Below are positions 8,007-15,792 of a stretch of 33,430 nt of DNA, piece after piece. A program made the position numbers and the translations under genes. Position 1 is the stretch's first letter. Each line of letters starts with the position of its first letter. Under the pieces are notes generated by a model that was given only the letters and a program-made list of their open reading frames with translations, was not told where the DNA came from and did no database searches. Location: contig NZ_MUNZ01000137.1 of the NCBI RefSeq assembly GCF_002001205.1, forward strand, positions 1-33,430, written 5' to 3'. This stretch comes from Hydrogenophaga sp. A37 (lineage in GTDB: Bacteria; Pseudomonadota; Gammaproteobacteria; Burkholderiales; Burkholderiaceae_C).

Positions 8007-9284
8007 TCAGCGCACGGGCATGAAGGCCGTGGCGTCCGGGCGACCGGGCAGTGACAGCGTCGCCTGCGCCGCAGGGGACACCGACAGCAGCCGCCCTTTG
8101 CGCCACACCTTCAAGCGCGTGGCGCGCAGGCGGATCGCCTCGATGGGGTCTCGCGCCTGCAGCAGTACGAAGCTCGCGTCCTGCCCGACTTCGATGCCAT
8201 GACCCTTCAGCCCCATCACCTTCGCGGCGTTGACCGTCACCGCGTCGAAGCACTGGCGCATGCCAGCCTGGCTGGTCATCTGGGCCACGTGCAGGCCCAT
8301 GTGGGCCACCTCCAGCATGTCGCCACTGCCCAGCGAATACCAGGGGTCCATCACGCAGTCGTGGCCGAAGGCGACGGTCACACCGGCGCCCATGAGTTCG
8401 GGCACGCGCGTCATGCCGCGACGCTTGGGGTAGGTATCGTGCCGGCCCTGCAGCGTGATGTTGATCAGCGGGTTGGCGACCGCGCTCACACCGCTTTCTG
8501 CGATCAGCGGGATCAGCTTGCTCACGTAGTAGTTGTCCATGCTGTGCATGGAGGTGAGGTGCGAGCCGTTGACGCGACCCTGCAGGCCGAGGCGCTGGGT
8601 TTCATACGCCAGCGTTTCGATGTGGCGCGAGAGCGGGTCGTCGCTCTCGTCGCAGTGCATGTCCACCGGCAGGCCGCGCTCGGCGGCGAGTTCACACAAC
8701 AGCTTCACGCTGGCCGCGCCCTCACTCATGGTGCGCTCGAAGTGAGGGATGCCACCCACCACGTCCACGCCCAGGTCGAGTGCGCGTTTCAGGTTGTCGA
8801 ACCCACCGGGGGAACGCAGCACACCATCTTGCGGGAAGGCGACCAGCTGCAGGTCGAGGTAAGGCGCCACGCGCCGCTTTACCTCCAGCATCGCGCGCAC
8901 CGGCAGCAGGCTCGGGTCGCTGGTGTCCACGTGGCTGCGGATCGCGAGCAGGCCTTTGGCCACGGCCCAGTCGCAGTAGGTCAGCGCGCGCTCGACCAGC
9001 GCCTCTTCGGTGAGCAGGGGCTTGAGCTCGCCCCAGAGCGCAATGCCTTCGAGCAACGTGCCGCTCTGGTTGACGCGCGGCAGGCCGTAGCTCAGCGTCG
9101 CGTCCATGTGGAAGTGCGGGTCGCAGAACGGCGGCGAGAGCAGCTGGCCGGCGGCGTCCAGCGTCTGGTGCGCGGGGGCTTGCAGGCCCTCGCTCACTTC
9201 AACGATGCGGCCGCCCTGCACCGCCACGCTCATGTGGGTGCGGCCGTCGGGCAGGCTGGCCTGGGTGATGAGCAGATCGAGCAT
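8007..9284 (-). CDS. codA: Cytosine deaminase (CodA-type amidohydrolase)
   Basis: 425 aa, about the length of E. coli CodA, with strong similarity throughout as I recall it. Metal ligands are H57 and H59 (DPHFHMD), H210 (HCDESDD), with catalytic E213, H242 (GSHLTSMHS) and D309 (FGHD). The YPKRRG and DPWY segments typical of CodA are kept. Cytosine deaminase hydrolyses cytosine to uracil and ammonia in the cytoplasm. Position 310 is Cys where E. coli has Asp314, a residue known to affect pyrimidine specificity, so the true substrate may be a modified or related base. The ATG at 9284 has a GGAG ten bases upstream and sits 16 nt after lysE. With upp in the same run of genes, the uracil made here would go to UMP. 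Confidence 0.88.
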   Translation of the reverse strand: MLDLLITQASLPDGRTHMSVAVQGGRIVEVSEGLQAPAHQTLDAAGQLLSPPFCDPHFHMDATLSYGLPRVNQSGTLLEGIALWGELKPLLTEEALVERALTYCDWAVAKGLLAIRSHVDTSDPSLLPVRAMLEVKRRVAPYLDLQLVAFPQDGVLRSPGGFDNLKRALDLGVDVVGGIPHFERTMSEGAASVKLLCELAAERGLPVDMHCDESDDPLSRHIETLAYETQRLGLQGRVNGSHLTSMHSMDNYYVSKLIPLIAESGVSAVANPLINITLQGRHDTYPKRRGMTRVPELMGAGVTVAFGHDCVMDPWYSLGSGDMLEVAHMGLHVAQMTSQAGMRQCFDAVTVNAAKVMGLKGHGIEVGQDASFVLLQARDPIEAIRLRATRLKVWRKGRLLSVSPAAQATLSLPGRPDATAFMPVR

Positions 9285-9300
9285 GGGCGGTCCGCTCCGG

Positions 9301-9939
9301 TCAGACGGTGTGGCGGCGGTAGCCCGCCAGCAAGACGGCCAGCAGGCCCATGCCCACGGCACAGCCGCGGTGGAGCCAGCGCAGACCGGCCTGCGACAAC
9401 CAGCGCACCGCCTGCCGTCCGGCCACAGCGTAGGCCACCATCACCGCGGCGTCGATGGCCACGAACAGCGCGCCCAGCGCCGCGTACTGAGCCACCAGAG
9501 GCCGAGCCGGGTCCACGAACTGCGGCAGGAAGGCCGCGAAGAACAGCAGTGCCTTGGGGTTGGACAGCGCCACCGTGAGGCTGCGCACAAAAGCGGCCCG
9601 GCCCAGGGCCTGCCGACCCGGCACCTCGGCCAGGGCGGCCTGCAGGTTCAGCGGCGGGCTGCGCCACAGCTGCACCGCCAGCCACAGCAGGTAGAGCACG
9701 CCCACCGCACGCACCGCCTCGAACAGCCAGGCCGACGCCGCGAGCAGCGAGCCCAGGCCCACGGCCACCACAGCGATCACGGCGCCGCTGCCCAGGCTGG
9801 CCCCCGCGATGCCCCAGCCCGCGCGGCGCATGCCGCCCGCCATGCCGTTGGACAGGGCCAGCAACATGGTGGGGCCGGGGATCACCGCCAGCGCGAGCGA
9901 GGCGGTGGCGAACATCAGCAGGGTTTGCAGGTCAGGCAT
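9301..9939 (-). CDS. LysE/RhtB-family exporter
   Basis: 212 aa with about six membrane helices. The N-terminal VIPGPTMLLALSNGMAGG segment and the mid-protein LSNPKALLFFAAFLPQF motif are hallmarks of the LysE/RhtB amino-acid exporter family in the inner membrane. It lies 44 nt after upp and 16 nt before codA on the same strand, so it is probably co-transcribed. Its role in a pyrimidine cluster is unclear: it could export an amino-acid-like breakdown product such as a beta-alanine or urea-related compound, or be unrelated. No strong ribosome site precedes the ATG. Confidence 0.88.
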   Translation of the reverse strand: MPDLQTLLMFATASLALAVIPGPTMLLALSNGMAGGMRRAGWGIAGASLGSGAVIAVVAVGLGSLLAASAWLFEAVRAVGVLYLLWLAVQLWRSPPLNLQAALAEVPGRQALGRAAFVRSLTVALSNPKALLFFAAFLPQFVDPARPLVAQYAALGALFVAIDAAVMVAYAVAGRQAVRWLSQAGLRWLHRGCAVGMGLLAVLLAGYRRHTV

Positions 9940-9983
9940 GGGGTCGGTCTCGTGTGGGGCGCGGGTCGTTCAAAAAGGCGGGG

Positions 9984-10613
9984 TCACTGCGTGCCGAAGA
10001 TGCGGTCGCCCGCGTCGCCGAGGCCGGGCAGGATGTAGCCATGGGAGTTCAGCTCGCGGTCGATGGCCGCCGTGTAGATGGGCACATCGGGGTGCGCGCG
10101 CTGCAGCGCGGCCACGCCCTCGGGGCAGGTCAGCAGACAGACGAACTTGATGGACTTCGGCCGGGTCTCCTTGAGCCGGTCGATGGCGGCGATGGCCGAG
10201 TTGCCGGTGGCCAGCATCGGGTCCACCACCACCACGTCGCGCTCGGGCATGTCGGACGGCATCTTGAAGTAGTACTCCACCGCGGTCAGCGTCTTGGGGT
10301 CGCGGTAGAGGCCGATGTGGCCCACGCGCGCGCCGGGCACCACGCTGAGCATGCCCTCCAGGATGCCGTTGCCCGCGCGCAGGATGGAGACAAACACCAG
10401 CTTCTTGCCGTCGATCACCTTGGCGGTCATGGTCTCCAGCGGTGTCTCGATCTCGATGTCTTGCATCGGCATGTCGCGCGTGACCTCATAGGTCATGAGC
10501 AGGGACAGCTCGTTGAGCAGGCGGCGGAAGCTGTTGGTGCTGGCGTCCTTGCGGCGCATCAGCGTGAGCTTGTGCTGCACCAGCGGGTGGTCGATGACGT
10601 GGACATTGCTCAT
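9984..10613 (-). CDS. upp: Uracil phosphoribosyltransferase
   Basis: 209 aa, the standard length. It joins uracil and PRPP to give UMP. The PRPP-binding loop [14 protein letters not shown] and the C-terminal uracil-binding segment [17 protein letters not shown] are both present, as is [13 protein letters not shown] near residue 80. The ATG at 10613 gives the conserved [16 protein letters not shown] start; a longer reading to 10661 would run into the hairpin element and was not chosen. In the yeast URC pathway the UPRT homologue URC6 works with URC1 and URC4, whose homologues lie just upstream here, so this copy probably serves uracil breakdown as well as salvage. A 161-bp hairpin element separates it from the DUF1688 gene. 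Confidence 0.96.
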   Translation of the reverse strand: MSNVHVIDHPLVQHKLTLMRRKDASTNSFRRLLNELSLLMTYEVTRDMPMQDIEIETPLETMTAKVIDGKKLVFVSILRAGNGILEGMLSVVPGARVGHIGLYRDPKTLTAVEYYFKMPSDMPERDVVVVDPMLATGNSAIAAIDRLKETRPKSIKFVCLLTCPEGVAALQRAHPDVPIYTAAIDRELNSHGYILPGLGDAGDRIFGTQ

Positions 10614-10644
10614 GGTGGTGCCTTGTGTTGTTGTGTGAGGAGTC

Positions 10645-10805
10645 AGAGGGTGGGAGGGCATTCGACGTGCCCGAGGGGGCTGCCCAGAGCGCCTCCATCA
10701 AGGCGCAAAGCACAGCCGTAGCTTGCGCTACGGCGCGCATTTGCAACGCAGAGGGAGGTGTTCTGGGCAGTCACAGCGGGCATGGTGGATGTCCTCTCAC
10801 CCTCT
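10645..10805 (+). repeat. 161-bp structured hairpin element, copy 1
   Basis: One long hairpin. The outer helix pairs 10645-10664 with 10786-10805 (20 pairs, four of them G-T). After a 1x1 mismatch a second helix pairs 10666-10673 with 10777-10784. A 6x6 internal loop follows, starting with two A/G mismatches. A 17-bp helix then pairs 10680-10696 with 10754-10770 without a mismatch. The 57-nt apical part (10697-10753) ends in GCCGTAGC / GCTACGGC around a TTGC loop. It has the same length and helix plan as the copy at 16405-16565. Wobbles suit plus-strand RNA. The right end overlaps the TAG stop of the DUF1688 gene by two bases. I know no named family for it. Confidence 0.85.
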
Positions 10806-12039
10806 AAAACACCGTGCCGTCGCTGACGATGTTCAGCGGCGGCAAACCGTCGCGCAGCCGCTGCGCGAGCAGGCGACCCGTGGCCCAGGTGCCGCCCTCG
10901 AGCACGCAGGCCAGCGGCATTTGTTCGGCCGACACACCGAGCTCGGTGCGCACCAGCGGCGCCAGCTCGTCGAGCAGTGCCACGGTGAGTGCGCGCCACT
11001 CGACGATGAAGGCGTCACCCGCCTGCCAGGGCCGTGTGTCCCAGTCGGCGGGCAGCGGGCGCAGCACACCGGCGTCGATCAGCAGGCCGCCGTTGCGGTA
11101 CTCGGGCAGGCCGGTGAGCCCGTCCAGCCCGGTCACTCGAACACCCGCCCATTGAAACGGCTCCAGCAGCGAATAGGTGAGCCACTGCGAGAGTTTGTGG
11201 AACGGCACCCAGCCGGCGGTGAGGCCCTCGCCCACCACGGCCGGGTGCGGCCAGCAGTCGCCCAGCGCCTGATCGGCGATGGCGTTCTGTGCCGGCCAGA
11301 TGCCCGAGAGCGTGTCCAGCAACAACACCAGGATGTCGTGCGCCGCCACCGTGCCCGCCCCGTGGGCGGTGAGCGTGTCGAACAGGCCGCCGGGCCGCCC
11401 CGTCGCGCCGAACGCAGAAGGCTGCGCGGACAGCACCGCGCCCAGGCGGCGCAGCAGCGCGGCCCTGCCCTCCAGCCCCACCAGCGGGTTGTCGTCACTC
11501 ACCTGAAATGCGACGCCCAGTTGCGCCGCCGTGAGCGCGCCCAGACCGGCGGCGTCCACCTGCAGCGGCTGCGCCGGATCGCTGGAAAACAGGCCCGAGA
11601 TGAAGGCGTGGAAGCTCGCCACGCCCAGGCCTTCGGAACGCGCGAAGCCCTGTCCGCTGGCGGCCTCGTGGTACATCCATTGCGGGCCGGCACCGGCGTC
11701 GAGCAACACGCTCACCAGCGCCAGGTCGATCTGCGCCCGGGCGCGGGCCGCCGCGTTCACCGGGCCGAGCAGCGCGTCGAGCTGGCCGGCGCGGTCCATC
11801 CCGCCGGCCTCGAAGTGCCGCCAGCGGCTGTGGTACGGAATGCCCCCGTCCGGGAAGCGCGCGCGCGTGAGCTCGGCCACGGTGCTGGCGGCCAGCGCCA
11901 GTGCGCCGTCGTTGACGGAGAAGCCGTCGGATTCGCCCGCGCGGGCGCGCGCCAGCAGCTGTTGGGCACGCTCGCGCACGGCGGTGGTGGAGCGCAGCGC
12001 GCGGGCCGCGCCAGCGGGCAGATTGGCGTCAGTGATCAT
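10804..12039 (-). CDS. DUF1688 / URC4-like uracil catabolism protein
   Basis: 411 aa. It resembles DUF1688 proteins, named after yeast URC4 (urg3 in fission yeast), which are needed for the URC route of uracil degradation; the reaction is not established as far as I know. Recognisable stretches include PYHSRWRHFEAGG near residue 70, VSVLLDAGAGPQWMYHE, FQVSDDNPLVGLEGR and CWPHPAV. The ATG at 12039 lies 25 nt after the stop of the URC1-like gene. A longer reading to 12090 would overlap that stop and lacks similarity. The URC1-like, URC4-like and upp genes in series are the strongest evidence for its role. Its TAG stop overlaps the end of the hairpin element. Confidence 0.85.
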   Translation of the reverse strand: MITDANLPAGAARALRSTTAVRERAQQLLARARAGESDGFSVNDGALALAASTVAELTRARFPDGGIPYHSRWRHFEAGGMDRAGQLDALLGPVNAAARARAQIDLALVSVLLDAGAGPQWMYHEAASGQGFARSEGLGVASFHAFISGLFSSDPAQPLQVDAAGLGALTAAQLGVAFQVSDDNPLVGLEGRAALLRRLGAVLSAQPSAFGATGRPGGLFDTLTAHGAGTVAAHDILVLLLDTLSGIWPAQNAIADQALGDCWPHPAVVGEGLTAGWVPFHKLSQWLTYSLLEPFQWAGVRVTGLDGLTGLPEYRNGGLLIDAGVLRPLPADWDTRPWQAGDAFIVEWRALTVALLDELAPLVRTELGVSAEQMPLACVLEGGTWATGRLLAQRLRDGLPPLNIVSDGTVF

Positions 12040-12064
12040 TCGGTCGCCCTCCGTGCTGCTGCGC

Positions 12065-13363
12065 TCACACCAACCCCCGGCCTTTGGCAATTTTCAGCTC
12101 GTCGGCGCCGGGCACCAAGCCGGGCGTGAAGTAGCCCGCCGCCATCTTGGCGTCCATCTCCACGCGCGCGTCGGCGGGGATCAGTTCGTCCGGGATGTTC
12201 ACGCGTTCGCCCACCTCGATGCCGCCGCCGGTGATGGCGTCGTACTTCATGTTGCTCATGGAGACGAGGCGGTGGATCTTGGTGACGCCCAGCCAGTGCA
12301 GCACGTCGGGCATCAGTTCCTGGAAGCGCATGTCCTGCACGCCGGCCACGCACTCGGTGCGCGCGAAATACTGGTCGGCCGTGTCGCCGCCCACCTGGCG
12401 CTTGCGCGCGTTGTAGACGAGAAACTTGGTCACCTCGCCGAGCGCCCTGCCCTCCTTGCGCGAGTACGACACCAGCCCCACACCGCCGCGCTGCGCGCCC
12501 TGGATGCATTCTTCGATGGCGTGCGTGAGGTAGGGCCGGCAGGTGCAGATGTCCGAACCGAACACGTCTGAGCCATTGCACTCGTCGTGCACGCGCGCGG
12601 TCAGCGTCACGGACGGGTCGGCCAGGTCGCGCGGGTTGCCGAAGATGTAGACCGTCTGCCCGCCGATGGGCGGCAAAAACACCTCCAGGTCGGAGCGCGT
12701 GACCAGCTCGGGGTACATGCCGCCGGTCTCTTCAAACAGCACGCGGCGCAACACCGCCTCGGTGCAGCCAAAGCGCTTGGCCACACCCGGCAGGTACCAC
12801 ACCGGCTCCACCGCCACCTTGGTCACCACCGCCGCACCGCCCGCGGTGAGGAACCGGCCATCGGGCTTCAGGCGGCCCTTCTGCAACGCGTCGATCACCT
12901 CGGGCAGGATCACGTGCGCCTTGGTCACGGCAATGGTGGGGCGGATGTCGTAGCCCGCCTCCAGCTCGGTGGCGTAGGCGTCGGCGATCACCGCGCCCCA
13001 GGGGTCCATGCTGACGATCTTGCCCGGGTCGGCCCACTGCGGGTAGGGACCGATGATGTCGGTGGGCGCAGTGTTGGTCAGGTCGGCGCGGTGCTCTCGC
13101 TTGAGGGCGCCCGCCGCCACGGCCAGCGCGCGGTACACGCTGTAGCTGCCGCTGTGGGTGCCGATCACGTTGCGGTTCGACACGTTGAGCGTGGTGCCCA
13201 CCACCGGCCCGCGCTCGCGCGCCGTGGCCGCACCCCAGACGATGGGCAGCGCCCCGAACCCGCCGGAGTGCGAGGTGAGCCGGATGTGGCGCGGGTGCGG
13301 CGTGTTGGGCGACGCGGGCGCAACGGCATCGGGAACGTCGGGTGACGGGGTTTCTGCAGACAT
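12065..13363 (-). CDS. GTP cyclohydrolase II-like protein, URC1 type
   Basis: 432 aa, about twice as long as RibA. The C-terminal half carries the GTP cyclohydrolase II zinc site with RibA spacing (C262, C273, C275 in HDECNGSDVFGSDICTC) and a SRKEGRALG motif at 301-309 matching the RibA RQEGRGIG region. The roughly 230-residue N-terminal part has no RibA counterpart and is typical of URC1/urg1 proteins. In yeast URC1 acts in uracil degradation, probably opening the pyrimidine ring of a uracil derivative, rather than in riboflavin synthesis. Adjacent DUF1688 and upp genes support this over a ribA role. It is the first gene of the minus-strand run and is transcribed away from panE. Confidence 0.88.
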   Translation of the reverse strand: MSAETPSPDVPDAVAPASPNTPHPRHIRLTSHSGGFGALPIVWGAATARERGPVVGTTLNVSNRNVIGTHSGSYSVYRALAVAAGALKREHRADLTNTAPTDIIGPYPQWADPGKIVSMDPWGAVIADAYATELEAGYDIRPTIAVTKAHVILPEVIDALQKGRLKPDGRFLTAGGAAVVTKVAVEPVWYLPGVAKRFGCTEAVLRRVLFEETGGMYPELVTRSDLEVFLPPIGGQTVYIFGNPRDLADPSVTLTARVHDECNGSDVFGSDICTCRPYLTHAIEECIQGAQRGGVGLVSYSRKEGRALGEVTKFLVYNARKRQVGGDTADQYFARTECVAGVQDMRFQELMPDVLHWLGVTKIHRLVSMSNMKYDAITGGGIEVGERVNIPDELIPADARVEMDAKMAAGYFTPGLVPGADELKIAKGRGLV

Positions 13364-13405
13364 GTGCGCACCTTGGAAGAAGCCATCGCTGGCGAACCCG
13401 CCGGA

Positions 13406-13422
13406 GCCGACGCGGTGTCGGC
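13406..13422 (-). promoter_or_regulatory. Small hairpin in the URC1-like gene leader
   Basis: GCCGAC and GTCGGC form a perfect 6-bp inverted repeat around a 5-nt loop, about 43 nt upstream of the URC1-like ATG. It could be an operator or a leader hairpin. Function is not shown. Confidence 0.3.
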
Positions 13423-13438
13423 CCCGTGGCCTGCACCC

Positions 13439-13466
13439 ACTTTAGCAACTGCAGTGCCAACCGCAA
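13439..13466 (-). promoter_or_regulatory. Candidate promoter for the pyrimidine cluster
   Basis: On the minus strand TTGCGG (13461-13466) and TAAAGT (13439-13444) are 16 bp apart and point at the URC1-like gene. The match to a sigma-70 promoter is moderate. It lies in the 136-bp divergent gap shared with panE. Confidence 0.35.
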
Positions 13467-13499
13467 GCCGCACATGCCCGAGCGTTCCTAAAATCACAC

Positions 13500-14420
13500 A
13501 TGGCTTCCACATCCCCTTCCCTTTCCGTCGCCGTGCTCGGCGCCGGTGCCGTCGGCTGCTACTACGGCGGCATGCTGGCCCGCGCCGGCCACCGTGTCAC
13601 CTTGATCGGCCGGCCGCAGCACATCCGGGCCATCCAGGCCAACGGCCTGCGCATGCAGACCCTCAGCTTCGATGAATCGGTGCCGCTGGCCGCGAGCACC
13701 GAAGCGTCCGCCGTGGCCGGTGCCGACCTGGTGCTGTTCGCGGTGAAGTCACCCGACACCGAAACGGCCGGCGCGCAGCTGCGCCCGCACTTGGCGCCGG
13801 GCGCGGTGGTGCTGTGCCTGCAGAACGGCGTGGACAACGCCGAGCGGCTGCGCGCCGTGTTGCCGGGTGTGAGCGTGGCCGCCGCCGTGGTCTACGTGGC
13901 GACCGAAATGGCCGGCCCCGGCCACCTGCGCCACCACGGGCGCGGTGAGCTGGTGATCGAACCCTCGCCCCGCAGCGACACGGTGGCCCAGGCCCTCATC
14001 TCGGCGGGTGTGCCCACCATGATCAGCGACAACGTGCGCGGCGCGCTCTGGGCCAAGCTCATCCTCAACTGCGCCTACAACGCGCTCTCGGCCGTGAGCC
14101 GCCTCCCTTACGGCGAGCTGGTGCAGCGCCCTGGCGTGCGGGACGTGATGCGCGACGCGGTGGACGAATGCTGCGCCGTGGCCGCCGCCGACGGGGTGAC
14201 CCTCCCCGGCGATGTGGATGCCGCCGTGCGCCTCATCGCCGAAACCATGCCCACGCAGTTTTCGTCCACCGCGCAGGACCTGATGCGCGGCAAGCCCAGC
14301 GAGATTGATCACCTCAACGGCTTCATCGTGCGTCGGGGCGCGGCGCTGGGCGTGCCCACGCCGGCCAACCGGGTGCTGTGGGCGGTGGTGAAACTCGCCG
14401 AGGGCGCTGCGGCCAGCTGA
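13500..14420 (+). CDS. panE: 2-dehydropantoate 2-reductase (ketopantoate reductase family)
   Basis: 306 aa. The NADPH-binding GAGAVG is at residues 14-19. The catalytic Lys is K186 in ALWAKLILNCAYNALSA, and the C-terminal KPSEIDHLNGFIVRRG segment holds the family's conserved Glu and Asn. The enzyme reduces 2-dehydropantoate to pantoate in coenzyme A synthesis, but many bacteria carry several members of unproven substrate, so the symbol is tentative. The ATG lies only 6 nt after a TAAAAT box (13489-13494) and has no ribosome site, so the mRNA may be leaderless. It diverges from the pyrimidine cluster and converges with the OmpA-type gene. Confidence 0.87.
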   Translation: MASTSPSLSVAVLGAGAVGCYYGGMLARAGHRVTLIGRPQHIRAIQANGLRMQTLSFDESVPLAASTEASAVAGADLVLFAVKSPDTETAGAQLRPHLAPGAVVLCLQNGVDNAERLRAVLPGVSVAAAVVYVATEMAGPGHLRHHGRGELVIEPSPRSDTVAQALISAGVPTMISDNVRGALWAKLILNCAYNALSAVSRLPYGELVQRPGVRDVMRDAVDECCAVAAADGVTLPGDVDAAVRLIAETMPTQFSSTAQDLMRGKPSEIDHLNGFIVRRGAALGVPTPANRVLWAVVKLAEGAAAS

Positions 14421-14424
14421 TCAA

Positions 14425-14443
14425 GGGCGGGGCCGGAACGCCC
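14425..14443. terminator. Candidate terminator between convergent genes
   Basis: GGGCG and CGCCC pair around a 9-nt loop in the 38-bp gap between the panE and OmpA-type stops. The stem is short and GC-rich and there is no T tract, so support comes mainly from position. Confidence 0.35.
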
Positions 14444-14458
14444 CTCCCTCGTCGGCCA

Positions 14459-15112
14459 TCAAGGCTTCTGGGTGCCCACCACCTCGATCTCCACGCGGCG
14501 GTTCTGGGCGCGACCTTCACGGGTCTGGTTGGACGCCACCGGCTGCGCCTCACCCTTGCCTTCGGTCTTGATGCGGTCGGCCGGCACGCCCTTGCTCACC
14601 AGGTATGCCTTCACCGCCTCGACGCGGCGGATCGACAGCGCCTGGTTGTAGCCGTCGGTCCCGATCGCGTCGGTGTGGCCCACGGCGATGATGGTCTCGA
14701 CGTCCACCTTGGTCATGTCCGCGACCAGGCCGTCCAGCGCGGCCTTGCCGCCCGGCTTGATCACCGACTTGTCAAAGTCAAACAGGGTCTCTGCCTGGAA
14801 GGTCGAGGTCAGCACCGGTGCAGGGGCGGCCACCACCGAAGGGGGCGGCGGCGGAGCCGGGGCAGGTTCCGGCACGGGGGCCGGCGCTGCGGCCACGGGT
14901 GGGAGCGGCTTGATGGCACCATCGCAGTCCGGATGGGCCGTGGCCGGTGTCCAGTAGTTGTTGCGCCAGCACAGCTCGTTGGTGCCATTGCGCCAGACCA
15001 GGTCGCCACTGCCGTTCGTCCAGTTGTCGACGGTCTGGGCCCCGGCGGCAGAGGCCAGGGTGACCGACGCGATCAGCAGGGCCATGCGGTTGAGGTTGTT
15101 GCGCTTGTTCAT
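14459..15112 (-). CDS. OmpA-family peptidoglycan-binding outer-membrane protein
   Basis: 217 aa. The signal peptide (residues 1-25, ending AGA before Gln) shows export. A short N-terminal segment with Trp and Cys is followed by a Pro/Ala-rich linker (about 75-110) and a C-terminal OmpA domain. That domain has LFDFDKSVIKPGG, GHTDAIGTDGYNQALSIRR and NRRVEIEV, including the Asp and Arg that bind diaminopimelate in peptidoglycan. There is no eight-stranded barrel, so it is an OmpA-C protein with a short N-terminus, common in Burkholderiales. The ATG at 15112 is preceded by AAGGAA at good distance. It is probably transcribed alone: a 159-bp gap separates it from the genes upstream. Confidence 0.9.
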   Translation of the reverse strand: MNKRNNLNRMALLIASVTLASAAGAQTVDNWTNGSGDLVWRNGTNELCWRNNYWTPATAHPDCDGAIKPLPPVAAAPAPVPEPAPAPPPPPSVVAAPAPVLTSTFQAETLFDFDKSVIKPGGKAALDGLVADMTKVDVETIIAVGHTDAIGTDGYNQALSIRRVEAVKAYLVSKGVPADRIKTEGKGEAQPVASNQTREGRAQNRRVEIEVVGTQKP

Positions 15113-15271
15113 GTGAATTCCTTTTTGATGTTCACGCAAGAGTGGGTTGAAAACGTCGGTGGGTCTGTGCGCTAACCAACCGAGCGAGTTCAGTCTAGGA
15201 ATCCCCCCTCCGCTCCATCATCGGAAACCACCGCATGTGCATGTAGGACAACATGCCGTCCCGCAGAGCGC

Positions 15272-15760
15272 TCAGCGGCTCAGCGACACCGTGCTGTCCC
15301 CGTCGATGGAGCTGATCTGGCGGCCTTCGAATGTGCGCTTCACCACATAGGTGCTGTCGCTCACCTCGGTCATCAGGGGCGCACCGCGCATCTGCAAGGT
15401 GGAGGTCTGGCGCATCTTGACGGTGGCCGACATCCAGGGAAAGCCCGAGGGTTCCAGGCTCAGCAACTCGTTGTTGATGTTCAAGCTCGGCTGGGTCACC
15501 CGCAGGGCGGCGCTGGCGTCCTTGAGGTGGTTGCAGAGATCTTCCTTGCCGCCCTCCACCGCTGCCTCCCCGCGCTCGGTCTGCATGCGCAGGCTGACCT
15601 TGACATCCTGGGCATAGGCATCGCACATGCCATCCGCGCCCTTCAATGCCAGGTTTTGCTGCTTCTGCATCCAGCTCATCATGGCCGGCTCGGAGAACAC
15701 GAAACGGCTGTGGCCGTAAAACGCGGCCATCAGAATGCCGGCCCAATAAAACTTGTTCAT
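15272..15760 (-). CDS. Hypothetical protein, tandem paralogue A
   Basis: 162 aa, not recognised. It starts with a hydrophobic stretch (residues 5-15) followed by FYGHSRFVFSE, suggesting one membrane anchor or an uncleaved signal with the rest in the periplasm. It is a clear paralogue of the next gene upstream: shared features are FYGHSR, a Gly-x-Cys near residue 45, a second Cys near 75, SGFPWMSA-x-VK near residue 110 and TYV-x-(K/R)RT-x-(E/K)G near the end. The two conserved Cys could form a disulfide. Both have good ribosome sites and lie 32 nt apart, so they form one operon from duplication. The function is unknown. Confidence 0.75.
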   Translation of the reverse strand: MNKFYWAGILMAAFYGHSRFVFSEPAMMSWMQKQQNLALKGADGMCDAYAQDVKVSLRMQTERGEAAVEGGKEDLCNHLKDASAALRVTQPSLNINNELLSLEPSGFPWMSATVKMRQTSTLQMRGAPLMTEVSDSTYVVKRTFEGRQISSIDGDSTVSLSR

Positions 15761-15792
15761 TTCTGTTGCCTTCTTTTATTTTGCTGAGGGAT

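Noticed and set aside
10625..10807. A short plus-strand frame whose peptide resembles one encoded at 16427 onward
   Set aside because: The shared peptide comes from the conserved apical part of the two hairpin elements. Differences between copies preserve base pairing rather than protein sequence.
12065..13363. Calling the GTP cyclohydrolase II-like gene ribA
   Set aside because: It is about twice RibA length with a large extra N-terminal region and sits with DUF1688 and upp, matching URC1 better.
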